Part shown: piece after piece, positions 1 to 6,089 of the stretch
How the letters are laid out: each line of letters begins with the position of its first letter
How positions within the stretch are numbered: position 1 is the stretch's first letter
DNA from: Bog-473 sp035483935
GTDB taxonomy: Bacteria; Actinomycetota; Acidimicrobiia; Acidimicrobiales; RAAP-2
Length of the DNA: 24,916 bases
Assembly: GCA_035483935.1 (NCBI GenBank)
Contig: DATHPK010000020.1
Span: forward strand, 1 to 24,916
Reading direction: 5' to 3'
Made by a program: the position numbers and the translations under genes
The notes under the pieces: model-generated
What the model saw: the letters and a program-made list of their open reading frames with translations, nothing else
Databases searched by the model: none
What the model was told of the DNA's origin: nothing

Positions 1-1058
1 AAGTTGTCGGCCCAGCGGTCGTGGGCACCGAGGGCGTCGGGCCCGATGAGGTCCACGGCCAGGTTCCCGAGCTCCTGGTCGCAGTAGGCCCAGGAGAGCT
101 TGGCCAGGCTGCCGAGCGCGCCGGACGCCTCCGAGGAGTCCGCCAGCGAGCGCTCGGTGAGGTGGCGCATGACGCGGATGGAGGCGTAGACCCGGGCCAG
201 GCGGTCGCGCAGGACGGGGTCGGCGCGACCCTCGGCGGCACGGGGGTCGGCCAACAGGTCATCGAGGCGGCGGGCCAGCGAGAGATGGAGGCGCGCCACC
301 CCGGCGCGCTCGAAGCTCAGCGTCGTCATGGCGACGGTCCAGCCGCCGTGCAGCGGCCCGAGCATGGCCGAGCGGGGGATGCGGGCGTCGGTGAAGAAGA
401 GCTCGGCGAACGTCTGGTCCCCGGTCATCGTGGTGAGCGGTCGCGCCTCGATGCCCGGTGTGCGCAGGTCGACGAGGAAGCAGGTGATCCCGGCGTGCTT
501 CTTCACCGTCGGGTCCGTGCGCACGTAGAGCTGGCACCAGTCGGCGTGGTGGCCGAGCGAGTTCCACGTCTTCTGCCCGTTGAGCACGAAGTCGTCGCCT
601 TCCTCCACGGCCGCGGTGCGGAGCGACGCGAGGTCCGAGCCGGCATCTGGTTCGGACATGCCCTGGGACCAGATCTCGTCACCGCGCAGCATGGGTTGGA
701 GGAAGCGCTGCTGTTGCTCGGGCGTGCCGAAACGCATGATCGCCGGGGCGATGTTGGAGACGCCGATGACGTTCACCGGTCCGGGCGCACGCAGGCGGTT
801 GGTCTCCTCGAGATAGGCGAGTTGCTCGGCGACGCCGGCACCGCGCCCGCCGAACTCGACCGGCCACGCCGGCGCGGCCCAGCCGCCGTCGGCCAGCGTC
901 CGGTTCCAGGCCCGCTGTATCTCGAGCGCGCCTTCCTCCATGTGGCGCTCGCCCGCCTCGACGACCTCGGGCGTCAGGTTTTCGGCGAGCCAGGCACGCA
1001 ACTCGGCGCGGAACGCCTCGACGTTCTCCTCACCCGACCCGCCCTGCGACTTCGCCAT
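1..1058 (-). CDS. Acyl-CoA dehydrogenase (FadE type), 3' end outside window
   Basis: This is a flavin-dependent acyl-CoA dehydrogenase, which would oxidise an acyl-CoA thioester to the 2,3-enoyl-CoA in the cytoplasm. The first 352 codons are present; the C-terminal part runs off the left edge. Visible family marks are the N-terminal helical domain, the stretch around residues 98-127 (IAPAIMRFGTPEQQQRFL), the flavin-contacting MSEPDAGSDLASL block at about 134-146, and the TWNSLGHHADW strand at 164-174. The ATG at 1058 is chosen because GGAGGTGAC lies directly upstream. The substrate cannot be told; the long actinobacterial FadE group also includes steroid side-chain and branched-chain enzymes. 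It is divergent from the SOS-controlled unit on its right, so the 1059-1342 interval holds promoters for both directions. Confidence 0.93.
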   Translation of the reverse strand, partial: MAKSQGGSGEENVEAFRAELRAWLAENLTPEVVEAGERHMEEGALEIQRAWNRTLADGGWAAPAWPVEFGGRGAGVAEQLAYLEETNRLRAPGPVNVIGVSNIAPAIMRFGTPEQQQRFLQPMLRGDEIWSQGMSEPDAGSDLASLRTAAVEEGDDFVLNGQKTWNSLGHHADWCQLYVRTDPTVKKHAGITCFLVDLRTPGIEARPLTTMTGDQTFAELFFTDARIPRSAMLGPLHGGWTVAMTTLSFERAGVARLHLSLARRLDDLLADPRAAEGRADPVLRDRLARVYASIRVMRHLTERSLADSSEASGALGSLAKLSWAYCDQELGNLAVDLIGPDALGAHDRWADN

Positions 1059-1176
1059 GTCACCTCCTCGATCGCCGCCGGGATCATTCCGCATCGGACT
1101 TGCCGCGAACCAACTTGCCTACACGCGTCAGGGCGATGACGTGGAGGAACGCGCGGAACGCCTGCTGGAGCGGCCC

Positions 1177-1205
1177 TTGACAAAAGACACGAACATGTGT
1201 TCGAT
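1177..1205 (+). promoter_or_regulatory. Sigma-70-type promoter with embedded LexA (SOS) operator
   Basis: A perfect -35 hexamer TTGACA (1177-1182) is followed, after 17 nt, by a -10-like TTCGAT (1200-1205). In the spacer lies CGAACATGTGTTCG (1190-1203), which is CGAACA and its exact reverse complement around a TG centre. It fits the actinobacterial LexA box TCGAAC-N4-GTTCGA with only the first base different. An operator between -35 and -10 is the classic layout for LexA repression. It faces the gene pair at 1343-2188 and leaves a leader of roughly 130 nt in which no other gene is evident. Confidence 0.75.
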
Positions 1206-1342
1206 AGATCTCCCGGGCCCAGGGTGGGTCCGGCGGATGCGGCACGGCCCGGTCGAGGGGTCGGAACCCTGCGCGAGAGCGTGAGTCCCGTGGTCGCGTC
1301 GCGCCACTTGTTCGCCGGGAGACCGGCGGGAAGGAGATGGCC

Positions 1343-1573
1343 GTGGGAGTGATGAGGATCATCGATGAGACCGGCGACACCATGGTGACCTGGGATCTCG
1401 GGGACACCGAGACCCTCGAGCGGGCCACAAAGTTGTTCGACACCGAACTGGCGAAAGGCAGCTTGGCCTTTTCGATTCCACCGGGAGGGCGTGACCGCGA
1501 CGCCGATCGGGTCATGAGCTTCGACCCGGGCGCGGACGAGATCGTCTGGGTCCGTCCGGTGGCCGGCGGCTGA
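1343..1573 (+). CDS. Small conserved protein ending in Gly-Gly, ubiquitin-like candidate
   Basis: This is a 76-residue protein of unknown function. GTG 1343 is preferred because AAGGAG (1331-1336) sits 6 nt upstream; ATG 1337 touches that motif and ATG 1352 (73 residues, MRIIDETGD...) is an alternative. Read by eye, the order is strand (MRIIDE), strand (TMVTWDL), one amphipathic helix (TETLERATKLFDTEL), strand (SLAFSIP), then a final strand (EIVWVRPV) followed by A-G-G at the terminus. That order, the size and the terminal Gly-Gly resemble a beta-grasp ubiquitin-like modifier. From memory, similar short actinobacterial proteins start MRVID and also end in GG, which was not verified. It lies 6 nt before the next gene and behind the LexA-box promoter, so DNA-damage induction is expected. 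No E1-like or JAB protease gene is in the window. Confidence 0.7.
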   Translation: MGVMRIIDETGDTMVTWDLGDTETLERATKLFDTELAKGSLAFSIPPGGRDRDADRVMSFDPGADEIVWVRPVAGG

Positions 1574-1579
1574 AGGCGA

Positions 1580-2188
1580 ATGCCGGGCGGCGGCGACTTG
1601 TCTTGCGTTGCCGAAGCGGGCGCTGTCAGTGCGCGGCGACCGCGGGACGATCTTCCGCAGCAGGCGACGCCCGAATCGCTCTTCGAAGTCGTCGCTGAGC
1701 ATGGCGATGGGCGCATCACCCTGCGCTTCACCTCGGGAGCGCTGGCCGGACGGTGCGTGACGGCATTCACCGACGCACAGTGTGTCCAGCCCTACGAGCC
1801 CAGGCTCACCCCGCGAGAGAAGGCCGAAGACCTTCTGGTCTCGTTGCTCGACAGTGAGCAGAGGCTGGCGTGGCGGGAGAAGAAGCGGTTCCGGCTCAGC
1901 ACCCCCTACGGGGTGCTCGAGCTCGGGGCACTGCACAACATGGCCTTTTGGCCGAAGGGACCGCACTGGGATCCCGACCGTCCGGGGCAGGTGCATCTGT
2001 GCGTCGTTCCCAGCGGCAGGATCGACCGTCTCCCCGAAGCGGACATATGGACCAACCTGCTCCTGGTGGTGCGCGCCGAGCCCGAGAGATTCTTCGGGGT
2101 GGCCAACTGGCGAGCCCCCCGGAGCAACTTTTGGTACCTGCCTCCGATCCCCGGGCTGAAACTGCGTTCGGGATCCGTCGGGGCTTGA
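1580..2188 (+). CDS. Conserved hypothetical protein with LCVVP and WTNLLLV motifs
   Basis: This 202-residue soluble protein is not assigned to a named family. It follows the small Gly-Gly protein by 6 nt and so shares its SOS-type promoter; GAAGGCG serves as a modest ribosome site. What can be seen: a charged helix at about 77-102, two strands (RFRLSTPY, VLELGALHNM), a strand carrying LCVVP with Cys141, then a helix starting PEADIWTNLLLVVRAEPERFF (written here as the motif around 152-172). From recall, LCVVP and WTNLLLV recur in other actinobacterial proteins of this type. The Cys followed by a Trp-containing helix recalls the C-terminal half of E2 conjugating enzymes, but too few strands are visible between the first helix and the Cys, so this is only a hypothesis. 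The first 35 residues are low in structure and the true start may be further in. Confidence 0.75.
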   Translation: MPGGGDLSCVAEAGAVSARRPRDDLPQQATPESLFEVVAEHGDGRITLRFTSGALAGRCVTAFTDAQCVQPYEPRLTPREKAEDLLVSLLDSEQRLAWREKKRFRLSTPYGVLELGALHNMAFWPKGPHWDPDRPGQVHLCVVPSGRIDRLPEADIWTNLLLVVRAEPERFFGVANWRAPRSNFWYLPPIPGLKLRSGSVGA

Positions 2189-2228
2189 TGAGCGGACGGA
2201 TCGTAAGCAGGACGTCGGCGTGCCCCGT

Positions 2229-2241
2229 TAGGGTCCGCCCA
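2229..2241 (+). promoter_or_regulatory. Leaderless -10 element for the DMFase-like gene
   Basis: TAGGGT (2229-2234) fits the actinobacterial -10 pattern TANNNT and ends 6 nt before ATG 2241. No Shine-Dalgarno sequence is present, so transcription probably begins at or next to the A of the start codon. No good -35 hexamer is visible. Confidence 0.5.
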
Positions 2242-3737
2242 TGCCGCGTGAGGTAGTGACCGGATACTGCTGGCCCCAATCGGTGGCACCCGGCGACCGG
2301 GTCGGGCTGCACCTGTCGTCGTCGGGTGACAAGGCGGTGCGCATCGAGGTGGCCCGTGTCGGTGGGAGCCGGGACGTCGTGTTCCGACACCACGCCGTCG
2401 CCGCCGACGAGCACGCCACGCCCAAGGACGCGTCGTCCAACGGCTGCGGCTGGCCCGCCGCCCTCACGCTCGACGTCGACCCGGCCTGGAGGTCCGGGTA
2501 CTACGAGGTCGTGATGGAGATCGACGTCGGCGACAAGGTGCGGCGTGACTACGCCTTCTTCGTCGTGCGCCCGAAGCCCGGGACGGCGCGCATCGTGCTC
2601 GCCCTCGCGACGAACACGTATCACGCCTACAACGACTTCGGCGGCCCGAACCTCTACAACGGCGGGACCCAGGTCGCCATGCAGCGGCCGATGGCGGCTG
2701 GATACCTCTTCAAGCCCCCCGGAAAAGGACGCCGCGTGACGGGCACCGGCGCGCCGGACCCGCAGAACGCGGCGCACGTCGGCTACATCACGCTCAACCA
2801 CCTCTCGGGCTGGGCCGGGTCGGCCGGGTGGCCCGACTGGGAGCTGCCCTTCATCGAGTGGGCCGAGCGCAACGGTTTCGAGATCGGTGTGTGCACCAAC
2901 GCCGACCTCGAGCACCATCCCGAGGTCCTCGACGGCGCCCATCTCTACCTCTCCGTCGGCCACGACGAGTACTGGTCCAAGGGCATGCGCGACACCGTCG
3001 AGGCCTTCGTCGCCGGCGGCGGCAACGCCGCCTTCTTCTCGGGCAACACGTCGCTCTGGCAGGTGCGCCTCGAGGGACCCGAGCGCGACGTGATGGTGGG
3101 GTACAAGGGCTTCTTCAAGAACGACCCGCTCATCGGCACCAGCCGCGAAGCCGAGGTGACGACCTTCTTCTCCGACGTCGTCGTGGCGCGCCCCGAGAAC
3201 GTCATGACCGGCGTCTCGTTCACACGCGGCGGCTACCACCGCATCGGCCGCAACGTGACCAACGGGCTCGGCGGCTACACGGTGCACCGGCCCGGCCACT
3301 GGATCTTCGAGGGGACGGGACTCGGCTACGGCGACGTCCTCGGCGCCGGCGCCACCGTCGTCGGCTACGAGTGCGACGGCTGCGTGTTCACCTCCCGCGA
3401 CGGGTTGCCGTATCCGACCGGCGAGGACGGCACGCCGCCGACCTTCGAGATCCTCGGCACCTGCCCGACCCAGCACTTCACCCGCGAGACCGCGCCCCGT
3501 CCGCCCAAGCCCGACGAGCCGAGCGAGCTCGAGTACATCGCCGCCCGCATCTTCGGGACCCGCGAGCCCGAGGCCATGGAGCGGATCCGCCACGGCCACG
3601 CCGTGCTCGGCGCCTATACGAACGACGCCGGCGCCACGGTCGTGACCTCCGGCTCGACCGACTGGGCCCACGGGCTGGCGGCCCGCGACCCGCAGATCGA
3701 GCAGATCACCCGCAACGTGTTGACGCGCTTGGGGTAG
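2241..3737 (+). CDS. N,N-dimethylformamidase large-subunit-like protein
   Basis: This 498-residue protein resembles the beta (large) subunit of N,N-dimethylformamidase, a mononuclear iron amidohydrolase splitting DMF into dimethylamine and formate. Residues 1-110 form a beta-rich accessory domain ending in RDYAFFVVRPK. The catalytic-type domain follows, with TNTYHAYNDFGG at about 124-135, HLYLSVGHDEYWS at 234-246 and FFSGNTSLWQVRLE at 265-278. In the structurally known Paracoccus enzyme, iron is held by two Tyr and one Glu; the tyrosines of TYHAY and the Glu of GHDEYW are plausible equivalents here (inference). It is shorter than the roughly 760-residue characterised subunit and no small subunit gene is adjacent, so the true substrate may not be DMF. 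It initiates without a ribosome site behind a -10 element. It converges on the desaturase gene. Confidence 0.82.
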   Translation: MPREVVTGYCWPQSVAPGDRVGLHLSSSGDKAVRIEVARVGGSRDVVFRHHAVAADEHATPKDASSNGCGWPAALTLDVDPAWRSGYYEVVMEIDVGDKVRRDYAFFVVRPKPGTARIVLALATNTYHAYNDFGGPNLYNGGTQVAMQRPMAAGYLFKPPGKGRRVTGTGAPDPQNAAHVGYITLNHLSGWAGSAGWPDWELPFIEWAERNGFEIGVCTNADLEHHPEVLDGAHLYLSVGHDEYWSKGMRDTVEAFVAGGGNAAFFSGNTSLWQVRLEGPERDVMVGYKGFFKNDPLIGTSREAEVTTFFSDVVVARPENVMTGVSFTRGGYHRIGRNVTNGLGGYTVHRPGHWIFEGTGLGYGDVLGAGATVVGYECDGCVFTSRDGLPYPTGEDGTPPTFEILGTCPTQHFTRETAPRPPKPDEPSELEYIAARIFGTREPEAMERIRHGHAVLGAYTNDAGATVVTSGSTDWAHGLAARDPQIEQITRNVLTRLG

Positions 3738-3756
3738 CGCAGCCGCGCCCCCGACC

Positions 3757-3770
3757 GGCTCCGGCGAGCC
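3757..3770. terminator. Short GC hairpin between convergent genes
   Basis: GGCTC-CGGC-GAGCC forms a perfect 5-bp stem with a 4-nt loop in the 67-bp gap between two convergent genes. There is no T-tract, so termination is only a possibility. Confidence 0.25.
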
Positions 3771-3804
3771 AGTGGCGGTGGCGGCGCCGGCGTAGGTCGA
3801 AAGC

Positions 3805-4815
3805 TCAGGCGACCTGGAGGGCGCGGACGGCGAGGACGTACGACGCGAGGGGGCGCGCCTCGGCGTAGCCGAGTTGGTTGTCGTGGCAGAAGGCGCGCAC
3901 CATCGCCTGGGCCCGCGCCAGGTTCGGCCGGGGCATCGTGGGGAACAGGTGGTGCTCGATCTGGTAGTTGAGGCCGCCGAAGAGGAAGCCGGTCAGCCGG
4001 CCCCCCGACAGGTTGCGCGCCGTGATGACCTGGCGCCGGGCGAAGCACATCTCGGTCCCGTCCTCGAGGAGCGGCATGCCCTTGTGGTTGGGGGCGAAGC
4101 TGCAACCGAGATAGAGCGAGAACGCCGCCTGGTGCACCGCGATGAAGGCGATCGCCTTGGTCGGCGAGAGCACCCAGAACACGACCGTGAGGTACAGCGC
4201 GACGTGCGCGACGAGGAGCGCTCCCTCGGTCAGGACGGATCGCTCGCGACGACGGCGGATCACATCCTGGAACCCCGAGACGTAGAGCCCGGTGCTGCGC
4301 AGCAGCATCAGGGGGAAGAAGAGCTGGGCCTGCCAGCGGTCCAGCCATCGGGCGACACCATGCAGTTCCCCGTCGGGGTCGTCCCGGTGCGCCCCCGCGC
4401 TCGGCAGCCCGACACCGATGTCCGGGTCGCGGCCGAGCTCGTTGGGGTGGGCGTGGTGGGCATTGTGCTTGGGTACCCACCAGCCGTAGCTCAGCCCGAT
4501 CAGCCCGTTCCCGATCCCCAACCCGAGGAGGCGATTGGCTCGTCGGGACTCGAAGATCTGCCGGTGGCCCGCATCGTGACCGAGGAAGCCGAGTTGGGTG
4601 GCGGCCACCCCGAGGAACGCGGCGATGGCAAGCGTGGCCCAAGAGTCACCGAGAAGGAAGAACCCCAACCACCCTGCGCCGAACGCGGCGACGGTGACGA
4701 CGACCTTGACGCCGTAGTAGCCGAGCCGGCGCTCGAAGAGACCCGCGGCCCGGACCGCGAGGGTCAGTTGTTGGAACTCACGAGGCCCCGCCTCTGTCGT
4801 AATTGCTGTCTGCAA
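3805..4815 (-). CDS. Membrane fatty-acid (acyl-lipid/acyl-CoA) desaturase
   Basis: This 336-residue integral membrane di-iron desaturase would insert a double bond into a fatty acyl chain, raising membrane fluidity. All three histidine boxes are intact: HDAGH (80-84), HNAHH (117-121) and QIEHH (285-289), the last being typical of DesA3/linoleoyl-CoA-type enzymes. Hydrophobic spans lie at about 35-78, 98-112, 162-178 and 198-238. The start is TTG 4815, supported by GGGAGGAATCC directly upstream; there is no better codon. It lies downstream of the cold-shock gene on the same strand but is separated by a strong hairpin (4881-4920), so it probably has its own promoter or receives only read-through. 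Position of desaturation cannot be read from the sequence. Confidence 0.93.
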   Translation of the reverse strand: MQTAITTEAGPREFQQLTLAVRAAGLFERRLGYYGVKVVVTVAAFGAGWLGFFLLGDSWATLAIAAFLGVAATQLGFLGHDAGHRQIFESRRANRLLGLGIGNGLIGLSYGWWVPKHNAHHAHPNELGRDPDIGVGLPSAGAHRDDPDGELHGVARWLDRWQAQLFFPLMLLRSTGLYVSGFQDVIRRRRERSVLTEGALLVAHVALYLTVVFWVLSPTKAIAFIAVHQAAFSLYLGCSFAPNHKGMPLLEDGTEMCFARRQVITARNLSGGRLTGFLFGGLNYQIEHHLFPTMPRPNLARAQAMVRAFCHDNQLGYAEARPLASYVLAVRALQVA

Positions 4816-4880
4816 GGATTCCTCCCGCTCGAATGCGATGAGGAGCGCCGTGTGGAACGGCTGCGGTCCCCGTTGTCCAT

Positions 4881-4920
4881 GCCCGACGGGCGACCGGCAT
4901 TTGCGGTCGCGTGGTCGGGC
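4881..4920 (-). terminator. Long two-part hairpin after the cold-shock gene
   Basis: GCCCGAC (4881-4887) pairs with GTCGGGC (4914-4920), and inside it GCGACCG (4890-4896) pairs with CGGTCGC (4904-4910) around a 7-nt loop; a 2x3 internal loop separates the two perfect 7-bp stems. It begins 6 nt after the cspA stop codon on the minus strand. No T-tract follows, as is common for actinobacterial hairpin terminators. It could alternatively protect the cspA mRNA 3' end or attenuate read-through into the desaturase. Confidence 0.6.
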
Positions 4921-4926
4921 CCTGAC

Positions 4927-5121
4927 TCAGACGGCCCGGACGTTCTGCGCTTCCGGGCCCTTGGCCCCCTGGGCGATGTCGAATTCGACCTCCTGGCCGT
5001 CCTGGAGGGTCCCCGTGTTCACGTTGGAAGAGTGGACGAACACGTCCTTCTCCCCGCTCGACGGCGCGATGAAGCCGAAGCCCCGGTCGTGATTGAAGAA
5101 CTTCACAGTTCCTGTTGCCAT
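4927..5121 (-). CDS. cspA: Cold-shock protein, CspA family
   Basis: This 64-residue single OB-fold protein binds single-stranded RNA/DNA and acts as an RNA chaperone. Both RNA-binding motifs are complete: RGFGFIAP (RNP1 type) near residues 13-20 and DVFVHSS (RNP2 type) near 26-32, and the start MATGTVKFFNHDRGFGFI is canonical. Length is typical. The 33-nt gap before ATG 5121 is strikingly A/G-rich (repeated AGAGAA) in a GC-rich neighbourhood and acts as an extended purine-rich ribosome region. The gene follows two overlapping small genes on the same strand and ends in a long hairpin, so it is probably the last gene of a three-gene operon. Confidence 0.96.
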   Translation of the reverse strand: MATGTVKFFNHDRGFGFIAPSSGEKDVFVHSSNVNTGTLQDGQEVEFDIAQGAKGPEAQNVRAV

Positions 5122-5154
5122 TTCTCTGTTCTCTTCTCTCTTTTGTTGTTGTAG

Positions 5155-5469
5155 CTATCTTTGGTTCTTGGCGGTGGATCGGTTCCGTTTGGGCGCGATC
5201 TCGTCATACGGCGAGCCGCACGGAGAAGGCCCACCCGCCTCGCCGTAGTTGCGACAGTGCGGGTCGTCACACCATCCGAGGCGGAGATCGCCCTGCAGCA
5301 CGTCTCGGGTGTGCGTATCGCACAACGGGACATCGGGCAGGATCACGGTGATGGAATACGAGGTGTCGTCCGGATCGGGACCCCGGTCGAGCGTCCGGCG
5401 TTTCGGCGGCATCAGTAAGGTCGGGCTCCGTCCGCACAATGCGCAAGGTGTCGGAGCCAACGTCGTCAT
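5155..5469 (-). CDS. Small Cys-rich, probably zinc-binding protein
   Basis: This 104-residue protein is not assigned to a family. It has CALC (Cys9, Cys12) and CDTH (Cys50, His53), a CxxC...CxxH arrangement suited to one zinc ion, plus Cys67, Cys72 and Cys84 in a second cluster and a basic C-terminus (KRNRSTAKNQR). ATG 5469 overlaps the stop of the preceding gene as ATGA, which shows translational coupling and supports both reading frames. A GC-typical codon pattern and the conserved-looking Cys spacing make it more than a chance frame. It might act with the HTH protein encoded upstream; treble-clef or HNH-like folds are possible, but no HNH catalytic residues are seen. Confidence 0.6.
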   Translation of the reverse strand: MTTLAPTPCALCGRSPTLLMPPKRRTLDRGPDPDDTSYSITVILPDVPLCDTHTRDVLQGDLRLGWCDDPHCRNYGEAGGPSPCGSPYDEIAPKRNRSTAKNQR

Positions 5470-5885
5470 TTCGGGATGGCTTCCCGCAGTTTCTGCACGC
5501 CCAAGAGCCGACGTTCCACCTTGGATACATCTTTTGCATCTCTCTCGCGGATCCGTTGCTCGAGCAGATCCAGGCGTGCCTCTTCGTTCTTGACCAGTTG
5601 CTGGCGTTCGTCTCCCTCGCGTGCACCGAGGGCGCGGACGTAGCTGCGATGCGCGTCGGTCGCACGGTCGAACCCCAGTGCACGCGCGATCGCGGAAAAG
5701 GAGCTGCCCGATTCGCGCAGCATCAGGGATTGTGCGTCGGTGTCCCCGCTGGCTTGGCGACGACGCGGGCCGCTCGAGCGCTCCGGTGGCGCCGACGTCG
5801 AGCGGCGCTTCGACTTGCTCTGGTTGTGCCTAGGCACGGGCCGTTCCCGGGAGGAGAGAAGCACGATCCGAACCGCGGTTGCCAT
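5466..5885 (-). CDS. HTH protein resembling phage terminase small subunits
   Basis: This 139-residue protein has an Arg/Ser/Pro-rich basic N-terminus (1-45), a helix-turn-helix at about 52-85 (around FSAIARALGFDRATDAHRSY) and a charged helical C-terminus (EEARLDLLEQRIRERDAKD). This layout recalls the DNA-binding part of small terminase subunits and related actinobacterial HTH proteins; no large terminase, portal or capsid gene is nearby, so a prophage is not supported and a regulator role is equally likely. The ATG 5885 start lacks a clear ribosome site, and a perfect inverted repeat ends 9 nt upstream. The stop overlaps the next start (ATGA). It heads the apparent operon ending in cspA. Confidence 0.65.
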   Translation of the reverse strand: MATAVRIVLLSSRERPVPRHNQSKSKRRSTSAPPERSSGPRRRQASGDTDAQSLMLRESGSSFSAIARALGFDRATDAHRSYVRALGAREGDERQQLVKNEEARLDLLEQRIRERDAKDVSKVERRLLGVQKLREAIPK

Positions 5886-5894
5886 GAGTGGCCG

Positions 5895-5909
5895 GGTCCG
5901 AATCGGACC
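5895..5909. promoter_or_regulatory. Perfect inverted repeat just upstream of the HTH gene
   Basis: GGTCCG-AAT-CGGACC is a perfect 6-3-6 inverted repeat whose edge lies 9 nt before ATG 5885 on the minus strand. It could be an operator bound by the HTH protein itself, or an mRNA hairpin blocking ribosome entry. The position is seen; the role is inferred. Confidence 0.45.
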
Positions 5910-5932
5910 TCGGCGCGACGATCACGACAATT

Positions 5933-5948
5933 GAGCCCTTCAGGGCTC
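5933..5948. repeat. Perfect 6-bp stem-loop in leader of the HTH-cspA operon
   Basis: GAGCCC-TTCA-GGGCTC forms a perfect stem with a tetraloop. On the minus strand it is followed by AATTGT, a short AT-rich tract, so it may be a terminator for the sigma-factor gene about 140 nt upstream or an attenuator in the leader. Confidence 0.4.
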
Positions 5949-6017
5949 CGTGAGGAGGCTGGGAGATGTATGGCTCCGTTCAAATCGGGCCAACTCGGGT
6001 TTCTCGACCAGGCCACA

Positions 6018-6048
6018 CCAGCAGCGTGCTGGCGACGACTCCATCCTA
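6018..6048 (-). promoter_or_regulatory. Possible -10 element and adjoining inverted repeat
   Basis: On the minus strand TAGGAT (6048-6043) fits a -10 hexamer and is followed by the inverted repeat CCAGCA-CGC-TGCTGG (6032-6018), which would sit at the start of the transcript or act as an operator. No -35 consensus is visible at the right spacing, so the promoter call is tentative. Confidence 0.35.
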
Positions 6049-6089
6049 GCAGCCGCGTGGTCGGCCCGTTCGTCGTTGTGATCGGATGG

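Noticed and set aside
5867..5881. Second LexA-like sequence (CGAAC-CGCG-GTTGC)
   Set aside because: The right half is GTTGC instead of GTTCG and it lies inside the start of the HTH coding region with no promoter around it.
5155..5885. Prophage remnant suggested by the terminase-like HTH gene
   Set aside because: No large terminase, portal, capsid, integrase or att-like repeat is seen nearby; the genes sit in an operon with cspA.
5962..5985. tRNA-like T-arm (CCG-TTCAAAT-CGG)
   Set aside because: Only a 3-4 bp stem forms, and no matching acceptor, D-arm or anticodon arm is found 50-80 nt upstream.
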